A DNA stretch of 53,534 nucleotides, taken from NCBI RefSeq assembly GCF_005870025.1, contig NZ_VATA01000045.1, positions 1-53,534 of the forward strand, in the 5' to 3' direction. Shown piece after piece: positions 33,181 through 41,270 of this stretch. Positions within the stretch are counted from its first letter, which is position 1, and the number at the start of each line of letters is the position of its first letter. The notes under the pieces were generated by a model. The model did no database searches, was not told the origin of the DNA, and saw nothing but the letters and a program-made list of their open reading frames with translations. Both the position numbers and the translations under genes were made by a program. The stretch is from Poseidonocella sp. HB161398. GTDB taxonomy: Bacteria; Pseudomonadota; Alphaproteobacteria; Rhodobacterales; Rhodobacteraceae.

Positions 33181-34565
33181 CCGATCCCAACGGGCTGTCG
33201 GCCCGCGCGCTTGCCGCCGCCGTGACGAGCGGCCGGATGACCGCCGAGGCGGTGACCGCCGCCACGCTGGAGCGTGTCGCCCGCGCCAATCCCGCCATCA
33301 ACGCCATCGTGCAGGATTGCGGCGAAGAGGCGCTTGCCGCGGCGGCGGCGCTCGATGCGCGGATCGCGGGCGGGCAGGGCGGCGGGCTGCTGGCCGGCGT
33401 GCCGGTGACGATCAAGGTGATCTCCGACCAGAAGGGCCATGCGACGACCAACGGGCTGAAGGCGGCCGCGGAACTGGTGGCGGAGCAGGACGCGCCCTTC
33501 CTGCGGCGGATGCGCGGCGAGGGCGCGCTGGTGGTCGGACGGACGAACACCCCGGCCTTCTCCTATCGCTGGTTCACCTCGAACCTGCTGCACGGGCAGA
33601 CGCTGAACCCGGTGAACCACGCGCTGACCCCGGGCGGCTCCTCGGGCGGGGCCGGGGCGGCGGTGGCCGCGGGGCTCGGCCATATCGGCCATGGCACCGA
33701 CATCGCCGGTTCAATCAGGTATCCGGCTTATGCCTGCGGCGTTCAGGGGCTGCGCCCGACCGTCGGGCGGGTGCCGCAGTTCAACGCCACCGGGGCCGAG
33801 CGGTCGGCCGGGGCGCAGCTGATGGCGGTCTCGGGGCCGATCGCGCGGCGGATCGACGACCTGCGGCTCGCGCTCGAGGCGATGTCGGGCTACGATCCCG
33901 AGGATCCCTGGAGCGCGCCGGTGCCGCTCTCGGGGCCGGAGGTGCCGCGCCGCGTCGCGCTGGTGCCGCGGCCGGACGGGATGGCGGTCGATCCGCGCAT
34001 TCTCGACGATCTCGACCGCGCCGCCGCGATGTTCCGCGCGGCGGGCTGGGAGGTGGACACCCCGGCCGCGCCGCCCTTGGCCGAAGCGGTCGAGCTGCAG
34101 ACCGATCTGTGGCTCTGCGACGGCTATGACGGACTGGTGGCAGCAGCCGAGGCCGAGGGCGATCCCGGCGCGCTGACCGCGCTCGGCCAGTTCGCGGAAC
34201 GGGCGAAGGCGCTCGACGGCGCGCGCTTCGGCGAGATCTTCCGCCGCCGCGCAACGCTGGTCCGCGCCTGGCGGCGCTTCCTGGCGGACTGGCCGGTGGT
34301 GCTGATGCCGGTCTCGGGCGAGCTGCCCTTCAAGGCCGAGGAGGATCTGGCGGGGCCGGTGGCGCTTGCGCGGATCTGGACCGCGCAGATGCCGCAGATC
34401 GCGCTGCCGGTGATCGGCGTTCCCGGTCTTTCGGTGGCCTCTGGCGTCGAGGCGGGCATTCCCTCGGGCGTGCAGCTGGTCTCTGCGCCCTGGCGCGAGG
34501 ATGTCGCGCTGCGCGCGGGCGAGGTGCTGGAGGCAGGCTTCGGGATCCCGGAACTCGCGGGCTGA
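33177..34565 (+). CDS. Amidase-signature family amidase
   Basis: This 462-residue amidase has the complete triad: Lys80 (VTIKVISD), Ser155 in TPGGSSGGAG and Ser179 in GTDIAGSIRYPAYACG. It is the last gene of the ABC operon, coupled to the dehydrogenase gene by ATGA. Its likely job is to hydrolyse an amide bond in the imported ligand, in line with the deacetylase and aminotransferase encoded by the divergent operon. It is clearly a different branch from the AtzE-type amidase at 9.3-10.8 kb (DIAGS rather than DTNGS). Confidence 0.88.
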   Translation: MTDPNGLSARALAAAVTSGRMTAEAVTAATLERVARANPAINAIVQDCGEEALAAAAALDARIAGGQGGGLLAGVPVTIKVISDQKGHATTNGLKAAAELVAEQDAPFLRRMRGEGALVVGRTNTPAFSYRWFTSNLLHGQTLNPVNHALTPGGSSGGAGAAVAAGLGHIGHGTDIAGSIRYPAYACGVQGLRPTVGRVPQFNATGAERSAGAQLMAVSGPIARRIDDLRLALEAMSGYDPEDPWSAPVPLSGPEVPRRVALVPRPDGMAVDPRILDDLDRAAAMFRAAGWEVDTPAAPPLAEAVELQTDLWLCDGYDGLVAAAEAEGDPGALTALGQFAERAKALDGARFGEIFRRRATLVRAWRRFLADWPVVLMPVSGELPFKAEEDLAGPVALARIWTAQMPQIALPVIGVPGLSVASGVEAGIPSGVQLVSAPWREDVALRAGEVLEAGFGIPELAG

Positions 34566-34585
34566 GCCCGCGCCGGAAAGGTCGT

Positions 34586-34614
34586 CTCCGCGGGCGGCCG
34601 GACCGCCCGCGGAG
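34586..34614. terminator. Hairpin between convergent amidase and coiled-coil genes
   Basis: CTCCGCGGGCGG (34586-34597) pairs perfectly with CCGCCCGCGGAG (34603-34614) around a 5-base loop. There is no U-tail, but its position 20 bases after one stop and 5 before the other suggests a shared transcription barrier. Confidence 0.55.
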
Positions 34615-34619
34615 CGCGG

Positions 34620-36338
34620 TCAGGACTTGCGCTGCCGCAGCATGGTGATGACCGAGCGCAGCGGCTTGGTCGCGCGCCAGGAGGTGCTGTTCTCCATCGC
34701 CAGGATCCACTCCTCCAGCCGCAGGCGCTGCTCGTCCGACTGGCGGGACAGCTCTTCGACCAGCTTCTCGTGCTCGGCCTTCAGCGCTTCGGTGGCGCGG
34801 TCGTGATTGTCCTGCTCGTCGGCGATCTGAGAGCGGATGCGGGCGGCCTCATTGCGGGCTACGTCGAGTTCGCGGGTCAGCGCGCGGCGCTGCGCGATCT
34901 GCTCGACCAGCTCGGTCTCGCGGCGGCGCAGCGTCTCCTTCAGCTCGCTGCGGATGCGGCCGTCATGCTCGGCATTCGACTCCATCCGGCCGATCTCGGC
35001 GCGCAGCCCGTCCATCTCGGCGCGGGCCTCGTCCACCTGCCGGTCGCGCTGCTTCAGCATCTCCTCGAAGGAGATCCCGCCGGCCCCGTCCATCAGGTCC
35101 TGTGCCGCGCCGACCCGCTTCTGCACCTGGGCCGCGGCGCGGCGCGACAGGGCGGTGAGCTGGCGGGTGTTCTGGTCGAGCCGGGATTCAAGCTGGGCGA
35201 TCCGCGCGGCGCTTTCCTCCTGGCGGCGTTCCAGCGCCTCGCGGGAGGCGATCGCGGCCATCAGCTCGCGATGCAGGTCGTCGCGCTCGTGCTCGCGCTG
35301 GGTCAGCGCGCTGCGCATCACCGCCAGCTCGTCGGTGGTCGCGGCATGGGCGGCCTTCTCGGCCTCCAGCCGCTCGCCCGCCTGCCGGAACTCCGCCTGC
35401 AGCGCCATCTGCAGGGAATTGCGCGCGGTCTCCTGCTCGGCCACGTCCTGCCTGAGCGCGCCAAGCTCGGCCGAGAGCGCCTCGGCACGGTCCCGGGCGT
35501 CGGCTTCGGCGCTGCGGCTTTCGGCCAGGGCGGCCTCCATCTCGGCCAGCTTGGCCTGGAGCGCGGCCAGATCCGTCGGTGCCGCGTCACCGGCCCCGCT
35601 CGGCGCGGGTTCGTCCGCGGGTGCGCCGCGCAGCGCGTCGAGCGCGGCGTGATCGGCCGGATCCTCGCCCGCGATCTGCCAGCGCGCGAAGATCTCCAGC
35701 GCCCCTTCAGCGGTGCCGGGCTCGGGCTGGCCCTCAAGCAGCGCGGCGATCTCGTCCTCGGCGCTGCGCGCGGAGCGCGGCCAGCTCAGGTCGAGGGCGC
35801 GCCCGGCGGCGGCAAGGCTCTCGACCGGCGTGCGCGCCAGCAGCGGCAGGCCGATGATGCAGCGCGACAGGCCGCGGGTCGCGGCCTCGGCGGCCAGCAG
35901 GTCGCCGGTCGGGGTGCCCGCGTCATGGACCAGCAGCAGCCGGAGCTGCCGCCCGGCCGTCGCGGCGGCGGTGCCGAAAAGGGGCAGCAGCGCCGCGATC
36001 TGCGGATCCTCGATCAGCGCCACCTGGGCCCTGCCGTAATCCGCCTCGAGGATCTCCGCCGCCCGCGCCGAGAGCGCCGCGGCGGCCTCGTCCCCGGTCC
36101 CGTCCTCGCCGGTGACGGCCAGCGCCTCGGCCGCCAGCGCCTGCAGCGCGGGCGAGATGGCATGGCCGCCACGGGCGGGGTCGAAGGCGCCCTCGGGCAG
36201 GGTGGCATTCAGTTTCGCCAGGATCCCGGCCATCAGCGCTGCCGCGCCCGGCGGGACCCCGATCACGGCAAGCGCAGCCTTCGGCTTTGCGCGGGGCCGG
36301 GATTTCGCGGTTCTCTTCCTGGAAGATGACGTAGCCAT
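34620..36338 (-). CDS. Long coiled-coil protein with sulfotransferase-like N-terminal domain
   Basis: The 572-residue protein has a basic N-terminus (SSSRKRTAKSRPRAKPKAA). A roughly 200-residue globular part follows, opening LAVIGVPPGAAALMAGILAK, which looks like the start of a sulfotransferase fold but lacks the Lys/Arg-Ser/Thr-Gly-Thr phosphosulfate loop. From about residue 265 to 540 it is a long Glu/Arg/Ala-rich coiled coil. The C-terminus, NSTSWRATKPLRSV, resembles the short tail motif seen in many glycan-biosynthesis proteins. It is the last gene of the glycan operon, 11 bases after the sulfotransferase-like gene. It may be a scaffold or chain-length regulator; function unknown. Confidence 0.7.
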   Translation of the reverse strand: MATSSSRKRTAKSRPRAKPKAALAVIGVPPGAAALMAGILAKLNATLPEGAFDPARGGHAISPALQALAAEALAVTGEDGTGDEAAAALSARAAEILEADYGRAQVALIEDPQIAALLPLFGTAAATAGRQLRLLLVHDAGTPTGDLLAAEAATRGLSRCIIGLPLLARTPVESLAAAGRALDLSWPRSARSAEDEIAALLEGQPEPGTAEGALEIFARWQIAGEDPADHAALDALRGAPADEPAPSGAGDAAPTDLAALQAKLAEMEAALAESRSAEADARDRAEALSAELGALRQDVAEQETARNSLQMALQAEFRQAGERLEAEKAAHAATTDELAVMRSALTQREHERDDLHRELMAAIASREALERRQEESAARIAQLESRLDQNTRQLTALSRRAAAQVQKRVGAAQDLMDGAGGISFEEMLKQRDRQVDEARAEMDGLRAEIGRMESNAEHDGRIRSELKETLRRRETELVEQIAQRRALTRELDVARNEAARIRSQIADEQDNHDRATEALKAEHEKLVEELSRQSDEQRLRLEEWILAMENSTSWRATKPLRSVITMLRQRKS

Positions 36339-36349
36339 GTCGCGCGTCC

Positions 36350-37375
36350 TCAGCCGGTCCGTCCGACCTGCTGGCGGACCTGGGCAAGCTCCTGGCGCAT
36401 GCCATGGACCGACTGCTCCAGCTCGGTGATCCGGCGGGCCTGGTCCATCGTCAGCAGCAGCAGGTGCTCCAGCGCGCGGTGGCGCAGCGCGTCGACATCC
36501 GGCTGGTGGTAGGTCTTGCGGGCATCCTTGCGGATGTCGATGCCGAAGATCTGCGTGATCTCGTCGAAGAGCGGCGCATGCGCGTCGACGATCTCCTGGG
36601 TCTTGGTGTAGTCGAACATGCCCGCGGCGAGCTCGGCCAGGTCCGGTGAGCTGACCAGATCGACATTGGCCGTGGCGCGGTCGAATTCGGTTGGCAGCAC
36701 CTGGCCTTCGCGCATGCCGTTGAACACGGCGCGCAGCGCGTTCTCGGCCGGGTCCTTGCGTTCCAGCGTGTTCTTCTCGGGCATCGGCAGGAAGAGGTCG
36801 AGCAGGCCGGAGAAATCCTCGACCACGTCCATGCCGCTGCGGAAATGGCGCAGCGAGATAAGGTCGCGATGCTCCCGCGCCCAGGCACGCAGTCCGGAAT
36901 AGGTCGAGACCATCGCCGTAGTCGCCTCGCCATAGGTCGGGATCCGTCCCGGCATCGTCTTGTGGTAGAGCGCCCACTGGTTGTAGGCGGAGGGCAGCCA
37001 GCTATAGGGATCGCGGGCGTAGATCACCACCTTGACGTCGCAAAGCTGCTTCAGCTGGGCGAGGAAGGGCGCGAATTGCAGCGGATAGCCGTAGATCGAC
37101 TCGTTCGAGATGATGAAGCGGTCATTGCCGGTATTCTCGGCCAGCTCCTTCAGCGCCCGGTGGAAGTCGGCGGCATGCTGCGCCATCGCCTCGGGGCCGG
37201 AGGCGAAGAACCGGTCCTGGCCGCCATAGCCGACGAAATCCGGAGACAGGATCCGGAACCAGAGGCCCAGATACTGCACCCCCAGCTTTGCCAGGTGCTC
37301 TTCATTGGCGCCGAGGACCTGCTGGATCGACGAGGTCCCGGTCTTGCCCATCCCGACGTGAAAAATCGCTTCCAT
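36350..37375 (-). CDS. Sulfotransferase-like protein with C-terminal coiled coil
   Basis: The 341-residue protein begins MEAIFHVGMGKTGTSSIQQVL, whose GKTGTSS loop is the phosphosulfate-binding motif of bacterial sulfotransferases. A later segment (DVKVVIYARDPYSWLPSAYNQW) matches the 3'-phosphate-binding region (R-D-P-x-x-W-x-x-S). The C-terminal 40 residues are a short coiled coil (ITELEQSVHGMRQELAQVRQQV). It probably transfers sulfate from PAPS to a polysaccharide built by the adjacent glycosyltransferase. It is 4 bases downstream of that gene. Confidence 0.8.
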   Translation of the reverse strand: MEAIFHVGMGKTGTSSIQQVLGANEEHLAKLGVQYLGLWFRILSPDFVGYGGQDRFFASGPEAMAQHAADFHRALKELAENTGNDRFIISNESIYGYPLQFAPFLAQLKQLCDVKVVIYARDPYSWLPSAYNQWALYHKTMPGRIPTYGEATTAMVSTYSGLRAWAREHRDLISLRHFRSGMDVVEDFSGLLDLFLPMPEKNTLERKDPAENALRAVFNGMREGQVLPTEFDRATANVDLVSSPDLAELAAGMFDYTKTQEIVDAHAPLFDEITQIFGIDIRKDARKTYHQPDVDALRHRALEHLLLLTMDQARRITELEQSVHGMRQELAQVRQQVGRTG

Positions 37376-37379
37376 AGTC

Positions 37380-39932
37380 TTACACCCTCTGTTCGTCGGG
37401 CTTGCTGACGAAAATGGCGTCCAGCCCCTGCTGGACCGCCATGGCGGGCCAGAGCCGCTCGATCATGTGGAATTCGGTCCCGTCATTCGCAATCGGTTCG
37501 TTCGGCCAGGGATAGTCGGGGCCGAAAAGGTCGTTCATCGCGTCGATCACCGGGCGGCGGACCCAGAACATGTTGCCCACCGGGAAGACCAGCGGGTTCT
37601 GCGGCAGCGGTCCGGGCAGCTTCGGCTCGAATTTCCGCGCCAGCCGCCGCGAGGCGTTCCAGCCGACGAAATGCGGCTCGAACGGCGCCACCAGCCCGGC
37701 CTGCTCGTGGCCGATCTCGATCAGCGCGGAGGAAAGGCCGGTCGTGTCGCCAAGCAGGATCCGCATCAGGAAGCGCCGCCAGACATCTCCGCCGGAGGTG
37801 GAGGTCAGCGACTTCTTCTGGTGGATATGGCACCAGATCTCGTCTTCGGGATAGGCGCCGGGCTCCTGGAAGAGCTCCATGAAGGGCAGGATGTCACGGC
37901 CGCGATTGGGCACAAGCCGGATTTCCGGCTCCAGCCCCTGGGCGCGCATGATCCGGGTGATCTCGTCGCCCTTCTCTCCGGTGTCGGTGGTCACGACGAT
38001 GCGCCTGGCGTCGCGATAGGCGGCGTGGCGCTGGATGTCCTCGGCCAGCTCGTCGGTGTAGAAGGCGTGGATATGCATCGAGAAGGCGGGGGCATCCGCC
38101 CGCGAGGCCTGGGCGTAGCCGGCGATCCGGCAGCCCTTGTGGATCCAGTTCTCCGAGCGCTCCAGGGCCTGGGCGGCCTCGCGCGGGTCGCGCCACAGCA
38201 TCCGCCGTCCGTAGCGCAGGATCTTCTGGCGCTCGCGCTCGCGGAGCGGCGCATCCTCCTCGTCGCCGGAGAACAGGATGGGCAGGTCGATCTCGGTTGC
38301 GCCACTGACGAAATAGCTCTGGTCCGCCAGGCGGGCCTCCAGCGCGTCGCGGATCGCGGCGAAGAGCTTCGGCATGACCACTTCGGGCACCGGATCGGGC
38401 GAGGGCTCCTTGCGGGGCATCGAGGTCAGCGCGTCGACCGCGGCGGCGGGGTTGCCGTATTCGACCTCCTGGAAGTGCGGCGCCTCGCGATAGGCCGGAT
38501 CCGAGAAGCCGGTGGCATCGGCGAAGCTCACCACCCGGCAGCCGCGCTGGGTCGCGTCGAAGACCACATTGGGCAGCGGATCGAGCCGCGAGGCCAGGAA
38601 CATCGCGTCCGAGGCCTTGAGCACGTCGAAATAGTGCGGGCCCGCGGGCAGGAAGAAGAGGTTGCCCTCGGGATTGCCGGCCCCGGCCTGGCGCAGATGG
38701 TAGTCGAACCAGACGCCGAAGCCGATATCCTCGATGTTCTGGCCGTCGCCGATCCACAGGAAGACCGTGTCGGGATCGCGCATCGCGGCGATCTGCGAGG
38801 CCATGACGAAGATGTCGGTGCCCTTGCGCCACTGGATATGCCCGGCGCCGCAGACCAGCCGCACCTTGGAGAGGTCGCGGCCGAGCAGCTCGGAGAGGTT
38901 GCGCCGCGCGCGCTGGTAGTCGGCCTGGTCGACCGAGCCGAAGATATCGGGGCGCTGCGGCACGATCAGGGTGTCGCGCGCGATGTCGAACTCGATATCG
39001 GTCAGGCGTCCGGTCCAGGACTCGCGCACCAGTTCGGAGGAGTAGATCACCAGGTCGGCGAAGAGGCCGATCAGGGTCGAGGTCCAGACCGGGAAGGAAT
39101 AGTCAGCGAATTCGTGCAGATAGGCGCAGAAGGGCATGTCCTGCGCGACCAGCGGCGCCACGAAGAGCGCGCATTCGACCGAGTTGAGGATCGCGAATTC
39201 GATGCTGTCGAAGGCGTCGCCGCTGAAATACGGGAAGTCGATCTGCGGATTGGCGGTGATGACCACCTCGCAGGCATGTTCTAGGAACTGCTCCTCCAGC
39301 TCGCCGCCGCGCAGCGCTGCGATGACGACATTGTAGTCCTTCGCCGCCTCGCGCAGCAGGTCGCGGCCGACGATCGGCGCGCCGGTGCGGGACATTTCAT
39401 GCACCGCGATCATGCAGGTCGGCAGGTCCGGCCGGAACGGCTTGCGCCCCGCCTTCTGGTTCTTGCGGACATCGGCGAGGGTGCGGCGGCCCGTCTCGTA
39501 GAAGCCGTAGCGCAGGTAGTGGTGCAGCGGATCCATCCCGGCGGCGACGATGTCCGGGTGCCATTTGAGATAGCCGCGCATCGAGAAGTCGGACATCAGC
39601 CCGTCGACCGGATCGCCGAGCAGGATCAGCTCGCAGGCGAGCTTCGCGGCTTCGGGATCGCCTGCCGCCATGGCCGCGGCCAGGTCGGGGTCAATGACCA
39701 GCGAGGCCAGCGCCACGTCGATGGCGGGCTGCTGCTGGTGGTGGATGTCGTAGAAGGTCGCGACGCGTCCGGGCTCGCCCTCGCGGCCGCGGTAATGCGC
39801 CTCGAGCACTTGCGGATCGCCGCCGAGCTGGGGATGCAGCGCGCCGTAGATGACGGGGTCGAACCGGAAGTCCGGACGCGAGTCCAGGACTTTGGCGATT
39901 GCAGCATATTTGCGCCAGATATCGTCCAGCAT
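37380..39932 (-). CDS. Glycosyltransferase (GT4) fused to rhamnan-synthesis protein F (RgpF) domain
   Basis: This is an 850-residue multi-domain protein. The N-terminal 165 residues carry two copies of the glycan-enzyme motif seen as FDPVIYGALHPQLGG and YLKWHPDIVAAGMDPLHHYLRYG. A GT-B glycosyltransferase follows (about 170-530: MIAVHEMSRTGAPIVGRDLL, VCGAGHIQWRKGTDIFV, FLASRLDPLPNVVFDA). The C-terminal RgpF-like domain (about 620-845) shows MHIHAFYTDELAEDI, VPNRGRDILPFMELF, WCHIHQKKS and VGNMFWVRR. RgpF proteins add rhamnose side chains. This protein likely assembles a cell-surface glycan at the cytoplasmic membrane. Confidence 0.85.
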   Translation of the reverse strand: MLDDIWRKYAAIAKVLDSRPDFRFDPVIYGALHPQLGGDPQVLEAHYRGREGEPGRVATFYDIHHQQQPAIDVALASLVIDPDLAAAMAAGDPEAAKLACELILLGDPVDGLMSDFSMRGYLKWHPDIVAAGMDPLHHYLRYGFYETGRRTLADVRKNQKAGRKPFRPDLPTCMIAVHEMSRTGAPIVGRDLLREAAKDYNVVIAALRGGELEEQFLEHACEVVITANPQIDFPYFSGDAFDSIEFAILNSVECALFVAPLVAQDMPFCAYLHEFADYSFPVWTSTLIGLFADLVIYSSELVRESWTGRLTDIEFDIARDTLIVPQRPDIFGSVDQADYQRARRNLSELLGRDLSKVRLVCGAGHIQWRKGTDIFVMASQIAAMRDPDTVFLWIGDGQNIEDIGFGVWFDYHLRQAGAGNPEGNLFFLPAGPHYFDVLKASDAMFLASRLDPLPNVVFDATQRGCRVVSFADATGFSDPAYREAPHFQEVEYGNPAAAVDALTSMPRKEPSPDPVPEVVMPKLFAAIRDALEARLADQSYFVSGATEIDLPILFSGDEEDAPLRERERQKILRYGRRMLWRDPREAAQALERSENWIHKGCRIAGYAQASRADAPAFSMHIHAFYTDELAEDIQRHAAYRDARRIVVTTDTGEKGDEITRIMRAQGLEPEIRLVPNRGRDILPFMELFQEPGAYPEDEIWCHIHQKKSLTSTSGGDVWRRFLMRILLGDTTGLSSALIEIGHEQAGLVAPFEPHFVGWNASRRLARKFEPKLPGPLPQNPLVFPVGNMFWVRRPVIDAMNDLFGPDYPWPNEPIANDGTEFHMIERLWPAMAVQQGLDAIFVSKPDEQRV

Positions 39933-39936
39933 GGCC

Positions 39937-40404
39937 CTACCCGTCGAATCCGGCTGTTAGAAGTTCGGCGAATTGCCGGTCGGAGAGCCCTTCGGGGCGC
40001 ACCGCCCCGGCGAAGGCGGGCAGCAAGGGCCCGGAGGCCGTGACCGCGTCGATCTGCAGCCAGGACAGGCGGTCCCCGGCGCCGAAGCCGGTGCGGATCA
40101 CGGCATTCGCCCCGGTGGCAGGCGCGGCGTCGCAGCCGAGGATTCCCTCGTTGAATGCCATCACCAGCGGCTCGGTCCGGCCCTTCAGCCGGTGGCGCAG
40201 GAAGCCGATCGCGGAGCAGAAGAGCTCTGCCGCGTTTTCAGGCACTTGCAGGTAGTCGATCACGGTCGTGTCGGGATCTTCGGCGGGTCCGTGCGGGTCC
40301 GGAGAGGCGTCGCAGAGCAGGCAGAGCGACAGCTCCGGCCACATCTTCCGGACGTTCTCGGCCACGTCCGGGGAGCCGGATATGTGAGGGGAAATTATCA
40401 ACAT
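39937..40404 (-). CDS. Hypothetical protein at the head of the glycan operon
   Basis: The 155-residue product is not recognised. It contains GRTEPLVMAFNEGILGCD and a C-terminal RPEGLSDRQFAELLTAGFDG. The gene ends 4 bases before the glycosyltransferase gene, so the two should be co-translated. The start is uncertain: the ATG at 40404 has no Shine-Dalgarno. The first eight codons (LIISPHIS) are AT-rich, unlike the rest, so translation may really begin at a downstream GTG or ATG near 40340-40370, or the gene may have lost its 5' part. Confidence 0.5.
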   Translation of the reverse strand: MLIISPHISGSPDVAENVRKMWPELSLCLLCDASPDPHGPAEDPDTTVIDYLQVPENAAELFCSAIGFLRHRLKGRTEPLVMAFNEGILGCDAAPATGANAVIRTGFGAGDRLSWLQIDAVTASGPLLPAFAGAVRPEGLSDRQFAELLTAGFDG

Positions 40405-40605
40405 TTCAACAGTTTACTACCTGGTGCAGAGCCGGTGGCGGATACTGTCCGCCGACCGTTTTGCCCATCTTTAATCAGCCTCCCGGGGGGGGTCCAACGA
40501 TTTTAGTGGATGAATCAGCGCACCCCCGGGCAATCTCCCCGTGTCCCGGCCGGAATGGTCCGCGACGGGCCGGACTGCCGCGGAAACGGGCAGCCGGCCG
40601 GCCGT
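40405..40605. promoter_or_regulatory. AT-rich gap with hairpins before the glycan operon
   Basis: No gene was seen. Three stem-loops are visible: GGCGGA/TCCGCC (40437-40453); CCCGGGGG/CCCCCGGG (40482-40489 with 40523-40530, 33-base loop) around a G8 run; and a bulged GGCCGGaCTGCC/GGCAGCCGGCC (40568-40599) just after the TetR stop, probably its terminator. A weak minus-strand promoter TTGGAC-N17-TTAAAG lies across the C8/G8 tract. Confidence 0.4.
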
Positions 40606-41196
40606 CTAGGGTGCCGGGACGACCAGCCTGGCCGCCGCCAGCTTGGCGTGCCACACCTCGTCCAGCGCGGCCTGCAGGGTGCGGCCGTCATCGGCCAGCC
40701 AGCGGTCGATCGCCGTGCCGATCCCCTGCAGCGACCAGTCGGCGAGCTCCTGGGTCATCGCCCGCGGCGTGCCGGGCAGGCGGGTGTCGAGGCAGTCGGC
40801 CAGGTCGTCGCGCAGGCTGTGCAGGTGCTGGTCGAGCAGCCAGCGCACGCGGCCGTTCTCGCGGATGATCGGGCCGAGGCTGCGGATGATCTCCTCGCTG
40901 CCGGCCAGGCTCGCGAGATGCGCGTCGAGGAAGCGCTTCAGGTCGTCGGCCAGCGGTGCGCTGCCGGTTCTCAGCGCCTCGCAGGAGTCCTCGGAAAAGA
41001 GCGGAGGATTGCCGACGGAAGCCGCTTCCTTGTTCGTATAGTAGTTGAAGAAGGTGCGCAGGCTGATTCCGGCTTCCGCCGCGATGGCCTCGGTGGTCAC
41101 ATGGTCGAGCCCGCGTTCCGCGGCGAGCCGCAGCGTGGCGCGCTGGATTTCATTCGCGGTTTCCAGGCGCCGCCGTTCCCTTAACGGAAGTGTCAT
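40606..41196 (-). CDS. TetR/AcrR-family repressor of the RND pump
   Basis: The 196-residue regulator has an N-terminal DNA-binding domain: LETANEIQRATLRLAAERGLDH, then TTEAIAAEAGISLRTFFNYYTNKEAA. The C-terminal helical domain probably binds drugs. It is divergent from the membrane-fusion protein gene across a 74-base gap, the standard layout for AcrR-type control of RND pumps. The T-F-F-N-Y-Y-x-N-K-E form of the recognition helix end is common among alphaproteobacterial pump repressors. Confidence 0.87.
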   Translation of the reverse strand: MTLPLRERRRLETANEIQRATLRLAAERGLDHVTTEAIAAEAGISLRTFFNYYTNKEAASVGNPPLFSEDSCEALRTGSAPLADDLKRFLDAHLASLAGSEEIIRSLGPIIRENGRVRWLLDQHLHSLRDDLADCLDTRLPGTPRAMTQELADWSLQGIGTAIDRWLADDGRTLQAALDEVWHAKLAAARLVVPAP

Positions 41197-41206
41197 AACG
41201 CAAACC

Positions 41207-41235
41207 TTGCACTGTCAGCATTTTTTGCATTATAC
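41207..41235 (+). promoter_or_regulatory. Candidate RND-pump promoter/TetR operator region
   Basis: TTGCAC (41207-41212) and TTATAC (41230-41235), 17 bases apart, form a plausible promoter 36 bases before the membrane-fusion gene start. The AT-rich segment between the divergent genes contains repeated TGCA/GCAT elements (TTGCACTGTCAGCAT, TTGCATTATACGCAT) that may be the repressor site. Confidence 0.4.
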
Positions 41236-41270
41236 GCATCTAGCGACAGGACTAGTCAAGGGTTCAGCTG

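Noticed and set aside
40482-40530. Possible terminator from CCCGGGGG and CCCCCGGG
   Set aside because: The 33-base loop and lack of a U-tail make it weak. It is kept only as a note inside the intergenic entry.
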